From NCBI RefSeq assembly GCF_025698545.1, contig NC_068570.1:434001-498000 (forward strand): DNA of 64,000 nucleotides. The letters run 5' to 3'. The stretch's first letter is position 1. Each line of letters begins with the position of its first letter. The notes beneath the pieces were generated by a model. It saw only the letters and a program-made list of their open reading frames with translations. It was not told the origin of the DNA and ran no database searches. The translations under genes and the position numbers were made by a program. This document shows, in pieces, positions 24,411 to 35,248 of this stretch. This stretch comes from Gossypium raimondii. Its lineage: Eukaryota; Streptophyta; Magnoliopsida; Malvales; Malvaceae.

Positions 24411-26509
24411 AAATTTATTCTTTTGAGGTTTTTTTTTTTTTGATAATTTTATAAACCAAATGATGGGTCTTACTTTTAGGGAAAATGATAAGATTTAAAT
24501 TCGTATGTGATTTAGGTGTCAAACAAGAATTTTAATTATTACTCCAAATAAATCTTGACATGATGCATCATATTTTAATCTATCTGGTGATGTGATGAAA
24601 TTTGGATTAAATATTAAAAAGGAACTCGTAAAATATTGAAAATGAATCACACTCAATTAAACACTTTAAGTTATGAATTGCAATCGAGTCATTGAGATTA
24701 AATTTTTGGTTGAAGCCCTTGATAGTCATATAGTAATGACGTGTCAACTAAAGTAGAAAAATGATGACATGACAATTGAAGTGGGAAAGATGAGAATAAG
24801 AAACTTCAATGTGGAGTTGGAAAGCATATGTTTATGAGTCGAGTCGAGTCAATATATGATATTAACATATTTTATATTTGTTCAAATTTAGTTTGAATTA
24901 TGATCCTCAAATTTATCCAAGTCCACCCATATTTATAAATGGCTAATCCAAACCCATTTTAATACTGCTTATATTATTTTTAAATTAATATTTAATAATT
25001 TTATACATTCTTCTTTTATTAAAATTTTAAACATAAACAGCTCAACATGTTTTTAATATTTACATTTTATATATTTAATTTTATGTGATATAAAATATAT
25101 AATATAAAAATAAAACAAAATAATATATTATAAAAATACAAAAATGAACTAACTGAATCTTAAATGTTAAACCTAAATTTGACTCTATTTTTCGGACCTT
25201 ACACTTTTATCTAAACCTTCATATATTGGAGCGAAATTTTAGATTTAATCACAACCATGTTTGAATGTAGACCATGAGAAAGCCGGAAAATGGACACAAA
25301 ATTTGCCACAAAATCTAGCTAATAATTAAGTAAAGAAATTAATGAAGTGACAATGATGTTGGTGTTGGGGATTGCAATTTGCCAAAAGCATAATTAACAA
25401 TAACGAAATGGATAATAGAAAACTCACTTGAAACCATAATTGAGATTCGGTAGACCTATATATAAGTGAAATAATTAGAGGTGGGCGCCTTATTCCATGG
25501 TGTTTCTAAGGAATAGTAGCTAAGGGGGTCAAATTAAAAAACCATGAAAACGATGAAAATAGGAGGGTCCCCATCTTTCTCTAGATAATGATGTGGCAAC
25601 CATATCGTCCCCTTAATAATGGACCAAGATTTTGTGTTAGATTTTATTCCTTTGAAATACCCATTTTTAGGTCAATTTTTGGTTTTAAACTTATTATTTT
25701 TAAATTTAAGATTTAATGTTTATATTTTAATTTAAAATTATTAATTTATTATTACGACGTCTTTAGTCAATTCAAGTGACAACACCGTACATTGACATTA
25801 TAATTCAAAGGCGAAGAGAAGGGGCAAGCAATGGTCTTGGCACCCTTAAAAATGCAAAATTCATTATATAATTTATAATGGTAAAATTATATTTTAATCT
25901 TTTAAATATTTTATTCATTTCCGTTCCCTCAAAATAGTTTTTTTGACTTCACCCCGCACTAACTAGACAAAATTCTGTCAATTTAGAGCACAATAACTAA
26001 ATCACAAACTTGAGCATAGTAGAAGTACTAAAATCAAATTTAACTCTTTTTCTTTCCATGCAGGATCTAGCACACCACATTCAAACACTTCAAATTTTGA
26101 GTATGGTTTTGGGTTTCTTTCGTCTTTCTCCATAGATATGTTAAGGACATGTCTTAGTAGGGAACAAATGTCAACCAATACGAGCAATTTGTAGCCATAT
26201 AACCTGCTTCACAACATTTATTTTTTCAATAAAAACTAAAAGGAGAAAATTGAAAAAAAAGAAAGAAAGAAGAAGATATGCATGAATCTGGAGGCTTTAG
26301 AAAGAAACAATTAATGCCAACTATAAATGAGTTTGGTATATAGACAAAGGCAAAAAATCGTAGAATGTTAGCATCATCTTCCTTTAATGTTTGCGAATAT
26401 GATTTTTCTATTCAATAAATTTTAAGGATAAGGGTTTAGTTAACAGGTGTCTATAGATACCAATCAAGAATTATTTATTATTATTTCAGAATTTTCTTTT
26501 CAACCTCAT

Positions 26510-27083
26510 AAAAGTATAATAGAAGATATATAGTCGGGTTGTATTTTAGTTTATTTTACTTAAAAAGTGGATAGATTAATTCATATATATTATATCAAAG
26601 AACAAACGAGTTCTTCAGAGGCGAATAGGAGGGGCCGAAATTAAATTGTAATTTTTACGATAATAACCATTTTAATAGTATATCTTATAATTTTAAACGG
26701 ATTAAATCAAATTTTTATCATTTTTAGGGGGGCCAAAGTGTAATTTTACCTTTGCTAATTTAAAATTTTAAAAATTTTAAAGGGCCTAGATGGAAAATTT
26801 TCCATTTAAGGGGTTGTGGCCCCTGCCACCCCTTAGCTATGCCCTGGAGCCCTTTTGCTAAATATTTCATCCATTTCTATTGTAAAAAAATTGTCTATAT
26901 ACATCAACATGAGATATATTTATTTTGTTAGCCACGCCAATTTTTATAATACAAATGGATGAAATTTTTAACAGAAGAATCCGTTTGCTCTTTGATCTAA
27001 CTTACAAAGATTAATTTGCTCATTTTTAGTAGAGATCAAAATACAATTTAACTCAAATACAAAGATTTCTATAATACTTTTAT
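26510..27083. mobile_element. MITE family A copy, interrupted by a hAT-like insertion
   Basis: Left end 'ataaaagtataatagaag', right end 'ctataatacttttat'. The family text breaks at 26615 ('caaagaacaaacgag...') and resumes at 26847 ('...ttttgctaaatatttcatcc'). The intervening 231 bp is a separate element. Confidence 0.7.
26616..26846. mobile_element. hAT-like MITE nested in MITE family A
   Basis: Begins 'cagaggcgaa' and ends 'tagctatgccctg', imperfect CAGRGGC-type termini. The 8-bp flanks 'gagttctt' (26608-26615) and 'gagccctt' (26847-26854) match at six of eight positions, which fits an aged hAT 8-bp duplication. The interior reads like a widespread plant repeat ('ggggttgtggcccctgccac'). Confidence 0.65.
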
Positions 27084-27897
27084 TTGCATTAATTATATTT
27101 TTCTTTTTAGAAATATAATCTAAACCCTATAACTAAAACCATTTTTAAAGGTGACTTGAAATCTCTTAAGATTTCCTAAAAATATGGGTTTATGTACGTG
27201 CTATATGAATGATAAATATTTTTATATAATTTTAAACTACTCATAATTTTTCAAACTCTTAAATCGAAGATAATACTCACGTCTAATAACAAAATCAAGG
27301 GGCAAATAAAGACCTTAGCACCCTTGATTAAATGGAAAATGTTCTCTTTAGCCCTTCAAAATATATATTATTCAATTTGAGTTTTTTAACTTTTGAATAA
27401 ATGAACATTTTACATTTTGAACCCTCAAAATTTTATAAATTTATCTCAGGTCTCCCAAATAAAATTCTTGGCTTCACTGTTACCTATGCTTTCCTAATTG
27501 TTGTAACAACAACCATACTAAATGAATCAAGATTTAATCAGACATTAATGATAATGATAAATCTTCAACTTGAATGATTATATGTATTTAAACTAGGCCT
27601 ACTATAATTATATACTCGTTTTGAGGATAGTGATCAAAGTATATGCCAAAATTTTGGTATGCATACCACATCAGATTCATATGTCACACAAGATCTAGCT
27701 ACTCGATAAATCCACAATGAATGCCTTTCTATATCATGTTATAATCCAAATAAATTGTAAATGATTTACAACCATTTTCTCACACAAAATTGTAATAGAA
27801 TAATTCATACATACTGGGTTAGAAATGGATAAATGAAACTAAATAGGATTTAAATAAATATGAATTTATATATTTTTAATATTTTAATATTTTAATA

Positions 27898-28038
27898 AAT
27901 AATATTTGGTACACTGTCAGTGAAGTTTTTAAATTCCACAAGCAAGGTAAAAAAGTTAACAAGTGTCTTATAATGGTAAGTTTTTAAGCTTGCTTGTGGA
28001 ATAAAAAAAACATACTGCCAATGTATCAAACATTTATT
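27898..28038. mobile_element. Small MITE, 141 bp
   Basis: Termini 'aataatatttggtacactg' and the reverse complement of 'cagt-to-tatt' end ('aataaatgtttgatacattg') are imperfect inverted repeats. Inner arms 'attccacaagcaag' and 'cttgcttgtggaat' are perfectly complementary. No clear target-site duplication. Confidence 0.65.
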
Positions 28039-29304
28039 ACTTAATATTTATAAATTATAATATATTTTTTAATTAAAATAAAAATTATTAATAATATAAT
28101 AAGTTTGCGTTTTTTTTTTGGTGAATTACAATAATTCAAGGGCAAAGCCCGAACAACCAACACAACTAATGCGATTCAAACCTAAGCCACACTTGAGGCA
28201 GTGAACATCCTTAACCATTAGACCATTACAATCCTTAACCATTAGACCATTACATAGAGTTTAAGTTTTTATTTTTTTTAAATTAATCAAGTTAGTTACA
28301 AGAGGGTTTTTTTTTTTTGAAGGAAGCCAATTTCTATAAAAAATGTTTATTTTCCGATAATTAATAAGTCATACATACATATATGGCAAAGGTAGAAAAT
28401 TTTGTTGGGTGCTAAAATGTGAATTTTTCATTGTATTTATTTATAATATTACAAAATTCAAAAAAATAATCTAATAATTTTTTTCATTTTAAAGGCCAAA
28501 ATCACTGCCTACACGGCCTTAATCACGCCCCTGCATGCATACATATATATACATGTATTTGCTCATCCATACATACATATACACATACAGAAGCACCATA
28601 TGTCAGTTGTTTATGCATCTTTCATCCTTATCACTTCCAACAGAAAAATTTTACTGAAAATAGTTATTGTGGGTCGCTATTGCAATAAGCATGCGCAGTA
28701 CGAAATAAGAGCAGGGGGCATGGCAAAATTAAGTTGTTGGTCCCTCTAAGGATGTTTACATATGCTATTGCTAAGCTAGTCATTGCCCATTGTTTTGTTT
28801 TTGGCTTATGTTACAACTTTTACCTAATATTACATGAAATTTCTTTTGACATTTTATTAGGTTTTACTTGTGCTGTCTATTTGATGTCTTCCGTATATAT
28901 GGATAATGCTATGGTTTTTGTCTTTATGCATAATGTTGAAATGGTGTAGTTGTAAGGGTTTAAGTATGATGTTTATGAGATTAATGGCATGATTTAACTG
29001 TAATTGTTGGCTATGGATTACCTTTTTAACACAAACAAACAAAATCCATTTAGGATTCACATGATTTTATTAAGATTTTATACAAAATATTAGCTTTTTT
29101 TGTCAAAATATAATCATAGTGTCTTCGTTTGTTTTATGGTCCGAACTTAGTTTTATTTGGGCCAAGGATGGTATTCAAGTAAAGTCCTCTCAATAATGTC
29201 GATTTCAACAATGTCGATTTCAAGATTTGAACTTGATATATTATTATACGTCAACGATTTTCCTTAAGATGGAAATAGTAAAATGAAAAAAAAATTAAAT
29301 TTTG

Positions 29305-29700
29305 TTGTTAGTCCCTACCTTATATGTAAGTTGTAGATTTAGTTTGTTTACTCTATTTTAGTTATTTTTAATCTTATACCTTTTTTATTTTTGAAATATC
29401 AGTTTTAACTCAAATGGTAGTGGTTATATTCATTAAGTTAAATTATGTAATTTCTCCAAAATTTTATGTAATAAATATATTATCACATATGCAATGTCAT
29501 GTCACCATTGTTTCCACATAATATTCACGAAAGCTACATCCTTTTAGTTAATAGATTTATTGACTATTATTTAAATCGAGCTAAAAATTTTGAAATTTGA
29601 AAAGTACAATAACTAAAAGGATCAAATTGGAAAACATGAATTAAATCCATAACTTACGCATAGTACATGACTAATAGCATATTTGACCTAACAAATTTAA
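29305..29700. mobile_element. Family B inverted-repeat element
   Basis: Left arm 'tgtaagttgtagatttag' pairs with right-arm 'ttaaatccataacttacgca'. It ends about 30 bp before the copia insertion. Confidence 0.55.
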
Positions 29701-29736
29701 CCACTCTTGTTTAGATTCAAAAATACAATGATTAAT

Positions 29737-30112
29737 TGTTAGAATTAAGTAACCCGAACCCTTATTTAAATAAAATACTGTGGTAAAATAAAATAAAAGT
29801 AAAATGCTTGTAGAACTATACTTCTTTTATTTTATTTTAGAATAAGGTTTTTTAAACCTTGTTAAACTCCATCTATTTGATATTGATTAGAATAAGGTGT
29901 TTCACTCCTATTAGATTAAGGTTTTACAAGCCTATAAATAGACATAATCTACTCCTCTTGTAATCATTCGAATTCGACATAGTGAATTTTCTTCTCTTCT
30001 GCACGTGGTTTTTTCCCGAAAGAGCTTTCACGTAAAATCTATGTGTTCTTTATTTTTATTTCTATTTTATTTCTTTGCGATATATTGTTATTACTAAATT
30101 TATATTTCTACA
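29737..30112 (+). repeat. 5' LTR of the copia element
   Basis: Begins TGTTAGAATTAAG, ends TTCTACA. Contains TATA-like 'ctataaatagac' near its middle, the likely promoter of the element. Confidence 0.95.
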
Positions 30113-30115
30113 AAT

Positions 30116-30127
30116 TGGCATCAGAGC
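30116..30127 (+). other. Primer-binding site of the copia element
   Basis: TGGCATCAGAGC lies three bases after the 5' LTR. It differs by one base from the TGGTATCAGAGC complement of the initiator tRNA-Met 3' end that plant copia elements use. Confidence 0.8.
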
Positions 30128-30160
30128 TTCCGGGTTGTTTATCGCAACACCAGATTCACG

Positions 30161-33100
30161 TTGTGGCAGATAAAGATGCAGACAGTTCCTGCACAAATGG
30201 ACTTAGAGGAAGCCCTGTTAGAGGTAGATAAGATGCCTTCAACATTGACGAAGGAAGAGAATAAGCGCAAGGATCGAAAGGCGTTAACACAGTTATATCT
30301 GTATTTGTCTAACGAAATTTTGCAGGATGTGATGAAGGAGAAAACCGCCGCTGGATTATGGAAGAGGTTGGAACAAATATGTATGTCGAAAACTCTAACT
30401 AGCAAGCTGCATATGAAGCATCGTCTTTATGCTCATAGTTTGGAGGAAGGTGCATCTGTGCACGAACACTTAACAGTGTTCAAAGAAATTCTCTCAAATT
30501 TGGAGGCCATGGAGGTTCAATATAATAAGGACGATCTAGGGTTGATTCTACTTTGTTCCTTGCCCCCGTCTTATTCAACCTTTAGAGATACAATTTATAT
30601 AGCCGCGAGTCTCTCACAGTTGATGAGGTTTATGATTCTTTAACCTCGTATGATAAGATAAAACATCTTGTGGTTAAAATCAACTCTCAGGGAGAGGGTC
30701 TTATTGTTCGTGGGAGACAAGATTAGAATGCTGATGATGATCATGGAAGGACATAAGAACGTAATCCTCGCAGTAAATATAAGGGTAGATCAAATTCTTC
30801 AAACAGAGGTAAAACTTGTAACTTCTGCAAGAAGATAGGGCACATTAAATCTGAGTGTGATAAGCTACAGAACAAGATCAAAAGAGAGGTTGCGAATCAA
30901 AATAGAAAACAATTAGAAAATTCTGATAAAGCTGATGTTGTAGAAGACTACAGCGATGGTGAACTTCTAGTCGCTTCTGTCAACAATTCTAAAGTGAGCG
31001 AGGAGTGGATCATTGATTCGAGTTGCACCTTCTACATGAGTCCCAATTGGGATTGGTTTATGACTTACGAAATAGTGTCTGAATGTATTATTTTGATGGG
31101 AAATAATACTTCATGTAGAATTGCAGGTGTTGGAACAATTAGAGTTAAGATGTTTGATGGAGTTGTCAAAACACTTAGTGACGTACGCCATGTTCCAAAT
31201 TTAAAGAGAAAATTAATTTCGTTGAGTACTCTTGATTCAAAAGGGTACAAATACACAGTTGATAGTGGGGTTTTGAAGATTTCCAAAGGTTCCCTCATTG
31301 TGATGAAAAGGCAAAGAAATACTGTCAAGTTATATGTTTTCCAGGGTTCTACTATTACTAATGATGTAGCTGTCTCATCCTCTTCCTTGTCAGATGATGA
31401 TATTACTAAACTTTGGCATATGCGCCTAGGGCATATGAGTGAGAATGGCATGGAAGAATTGAACAAAAGAAGACTTCTTGATGAGCAAGGAATTTTCAAA
31501 CTGAAGTTCTGTGAGCACTGCGTTTTTGGGAAGCAAAAGAGAGTTCGATTCACCAAAGGAATCCATAACACGAAAGGAACGTTAGAGTATATTCATTCTG
31601 ACCTGTGGGGGTCATCCAGAGTACCTTCGAGAGGTGGAGCGAATTATATGCTAACTTTTATTGATGATTTTTCTAGAAAAGTGTGGGCGTTCTTCTTGAA
31701 GCAGAAAAGCGATGTGTTTTTCGCATTTAACTCTTGGAAAACCATGATTGAAAAATAGACGGGAAAGCAAATAAAATACCTCCATACAGACAATGGCTTA
31801 GAGTTCTGTTCTGATAAATTTAATAAACTGTGCAAGTTAGAAAGGATCGTGAGATACTTGACAGTTCGTCATACTCCACAGTAAAACGGCGTTGTCGAAC
31901 GAATGAACAGAATGATCATGGAGAAGGTTCGATATATGTCATCAAATGCTAACTTACCAAAGTCATTTTGGGCCGAAGCAGCCTCTACTGCATGCTTTTT
32001 AATCAACCGATCTCCATCCGTTGCCATTGAGAAAAAGACTTCATAAGAGGTATGGTTTGGTTCCTGCTGACTATTCTGATTTAAAAATTTTTTGTTGTCC
32101 TGCGTATGCTCATGTTGATAACGGAAAATTGGAACCGAGATCCATTAAATGTGTTTTTCTTGGTTATAAAGCTGGTGTAAAAGGGTATAAGTTATGGTGT
32201 CCTGAAAATAGAAAAGTTGTGATTAGCAGAGATGTTGTTTTTGATGAATTGCTATGCTACCTAACTTATCTCTTAAAGACTCTTCCAATAAAGAAAAATA
32301 AAAGCATGTGGAGCATCAGATTAATACAGAATCTACAATAGTGTCGATTACTGAAGCCAGTACAAAATTTAAAAATAGAGTTGCTTATTCACTACAATAC
32401 TCTATCGCCAAAAACAGAACTAGAAGAGAAATTAAACCTCCAAAGAAGTATGCTGAGGCTGATCTAGTTTCTTATGCTTTAAATGTGGCTGATGATATAG
32501 ATGCAAACTAAGAGCCATCTAATTATTCTGAGGCGGTTAGTTGTGAAGACTCAGAAAAGTGGATGTTTGCTATGCAAGAGAAGATGAAATCACTACACAA
32601 AAAAGGTTGTTCGTTGTAAATGGGTATTTAAGAAGAAAGAGGGGACTCAAAGAGTTGAAGAACCCAGATATAAAGAAAAGCTTGTTGCAAAGGGTTACAG
32701 TCAAATTCCAAGAGTGGACTTCACAGATGTGTTCTTTCCAGTTGTGAAGCATAGTTCGATTCGAGCTTTGCTTGGTATTGTGGTCATGCATGATTTGAAG
32801 CTTGAGCAGTTAGATGTAAAAACTGTATTTTTGCATGAAGAACTTGAAGAGGATATTTACATGCAACAACTAGAAGGTTTTACAGTCTTAAAAAAAGAGG
32901 ACTATGTTTGCTTGCTGAAAAAGTCCTTTTATGGTTTGAAACAGTCACCAAGACAGTGGTATAAGAGGTTTGATTCCTTTATGACTTCTCATAATTTTAA
33001 AAGAAGTAACTTTGACAGTTGTGTTTACTTTAAGAAAAATAGTGATGGTTCTTTTGTGTATCTACTCCTTTATGTTGATAACATGTTGATAGCAGCGAAA

Positions 33101-34033
33101 GATAAATGAGAGATAAGAAAGGTCAAAGCCCAACTAAGTGAAGAATTTGAGATAAAAGATTTGAGACCAGCAAAGAAGATACTTGGTATGGAGATTCTCA
33201 AAGATAGAAAAGCAAGTAATTAAATTGTACCTAAGTCAAAAGGGGTCCATTGAGAAAGTTCTTTGCAGATTCAACATGCAGAATGTTAAGCCTGTTAGTA
33301 CTTTTTTAGCAGCCCATTTCAGACTTTCATCGGCTTTGTCTCCACAATCAGATGATGAGATTGAGTACATGTCACATATTCTATACTCTAGTGTAATGGG
33401 ATCTCTCATGTATGTCATGGTTTGTTCACGTCCAGATTTGTCATATGCAGTTAGTGCAGTTAGCAGGTACATGACGAATCCCGGTAAAGAACATTGGAAA
33501 GTAGTTTAGTGGGTTTTAAGATGCTTACGATGTACTATTGACGTTTGCTTACAGTTTGGAAGAACTAGAGATGGAGTCATTGGATATGTTGATGCTGATT
33601 TTACTGGAGACCTCGATAGAAGAAGATCTCTCACAGGTTATGTCTTTACAATCGGAGGTTGTGCAATCAGTTGGAAAGCCACTTTGGAAACTACAGTCGC
33701 TTTGTCTACCACTGAAGCTGAGTACATGGCGATTACTGAGGCTTGTAAAGAAGCTATTTGGTTGAAGGGACTCTTTAGTAAACTCAACGAACCGTCAAAT
33801 CAATACAGTATTTTGTGATAGTCAAAGTGCCACCTTCCTTACAAAAGATCAAATGTTTCATGAGAGAACAAAAAATATTGATGTTCGGTATCATTTTGTT
33901 CGTGATATTATTGCTCGTGGTGATATTGTTGTGAGCAAAATTAGTACTCATGAAAATCCTACAGATATGATGACTAAGTCACTTCCTATAACCAAGTTTG
34001 AGCATTGCTTAAACTTGGTTGGTGTTCATTGTT
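30161..34033 (+). pseudogene. Disrupted copia gag-pol
   Basis: Remains of one polyprotein across several frames. Gag is at 30161-30640, followed by a frameshift and in-frame stops near 30724 and 30757. A CCHC zinc knuckle with CX2CX4HX4C spacing is at 30817-30858. The protease region (31006 on) has DSS where copia proteases normally have DSG. The GAG-pre-integrase motif LWHMRLGHMS is near 31411. Integrase is cut by a stop at 31756 and another near 31882. The reverse transcriptase (32714-33108) reads YVDN at 33071-33085, where the catalytic pair should be two Asp. RNase H remains run to 34033. Stops, frameshifts and the lost catalytic residue make autonomous activity very unlikely. Confidence 0.92.
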
Positions 34034-34097
34034 GAAGATAAACCCTTAAGGGGTTTTATGGAAGAGGTGGAGAACTTGTTCATTAAGAATTCGTGTC

Positions 34098-34107
34098 AAG
34101 GTGGAGA
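34098..34107 (+). other. Polypurine tract of the copia element
   Basis: AAGGTGGAGA lies one base upstream of the 3' LTR, the usual plus-strand primer position for copia elements. Confidence 0.8.
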
Positions 34108-34108
34108 T

Positions 34109-34484
34109 TGTTAGAATTAAGTGACCTGAATCCTTATTTAAATAAAATACTGTGGTAAAATAAAATAAAAGTAAAATCCCTATAGAATTATACTTCTTTA
34201 TTTTATTTAAGAATAAGGTTTTTTAAACCTTATTAAACTCCATCTATTTGATATTGATTAGAATAAGGTGTTTCACTCCTATTAGAATATGGTTTTACAA
34301 GCCTATAAATAGACATAATCTACTCCTCTTGTAATCATTCGAATTCGACATAGTGAATTTTCTTCTTCTTTGTCCGTGGTTTTTTCCCGAAAGAGTTTCC
34401 ACGTAAAATTTGTGTGTTCTTTATTTTTATTTTTATTTTATTTTCTTTGCGATATATTGTCATTACCAAAGTTATATTTCTACA
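34109..34484 (+). repeat. 3' LTR of the copia element
   Basis: Same length as the 5' LTR, with the same TGTTAGAATTAAG start and TTCTACA end. Confidence 0.95.
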
Positions 34485-35212
34485 TTAATATTAACCAAAT
34501 TAGACTAAATCTACAACTTACCCCTAGTACAGAGGCTAATAGTTGAATTTGACCTAAAAAATTATCCTCATTTGGATAAATATGATCTAATTATGATTTT
34601 TAGTCCATCCAGTATGCTAAAATTTGAGATTTAATATCTTTACTTAACTTTGGCATAATTTGATCCCTCTAATTTATAATGTTATTAGTATGTTCAAAAT
34701 AGTAACATTGTTAGTTGCTACCACTAAAGTGATGATGCGAACCCTTTTTACTGTTATTTGATCACTTAGTAAAGGTCACATGGAAATTCTGTCAATCATG
34801 TTCAGCCAATAAAAGTTTTTACATATCATACAAATGCTTGAGGTTGATTTAAAAAAAGTTTTCATATCATCACTTAAATAGTAGGTAACTAATGATGTTA
34901 TCAATTTGGACCTACTTATAACATTATATCCAATGTTGTGATATTAGAACTCGAGTTCAATCCCTAGGAAGTTCATCCCTACTCTCAATTATAATAACTT
35001 TTTTTAGTTCTATACAATTAAAGGATTAGTACTCACATACACATGATAGGGGTATGACATACCCACACCACACACACATACACAAGCACTACTTCCAAAA
35101 AAAACTACTTAAATAAAGCCCTACCATTTACTCCCTCTAAGGTTTAAACCCGGGTGAATTCTAAGAGTTAACATCCCTTAGTTATCAAGCCAACTATAGG
35201 AGTTCACTCTCC

Positions 35213-35247
<35 letters not shown>

Positions 35248-35248
35248 T
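35213..35248 (+). repeat. (AAT)n microsatellite
   Basis: Twelve uninterrupted AAT-type triplets. Confidence 0.9.

Larger units (their letters stand above)
20530..29731. other. Repeat-rich intergenic region, no gene recognised
   Basis: About 9 kb of AT-rich DNA between the lectin gene and the copia element. The transposon relics I can delimit are listed separately. Others are partial: cotton-like dispersed repeats with 'gggcgggtcgggctcaag' near 22.24 kb, hAT-like fragments near 22.6, 25.8, 27.3 and 28.4 kb, and a duplicated 'atccttaaccattagaccat' at about 28.21-28.25 kb. No long open frame and no conserved protein motif was found. Confidence 0.5.
29737..34484 (+). mobile_element. Ty1/copia LTR retrotransposon, complete but inactive
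   Basis: Structure in order: 376-bp 5' LTR, primer-binding site, gag-pol remains, polypurine tract, 376-bp 3' LTR. The 5-bp target-site duplication TTAAT is perfect (29732-29736 and 34485-34489). Both LTRs begin TG and end CA. Domain order is gag, protease, integrase, reverse transcriptase, RNase H, as in copia. The 4748-bp element is full length for a compact copia, but coding is broken in many places. About 25 differences between the LTRs by eye (roughly 93% identity) suggest an old but not ancient insertion. Confidence 0.95.

Noticed and set aside
31065..31571. 168-codon minus-strand open frame
   Set aside because: It is antisense to the copia protease-integrase region.
34930..35010. tRNA-like 'gagttcaatccc' segment
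   Set aside because: No cloverleaf, anticodon arm or matching acceptor stem can be formed around it.
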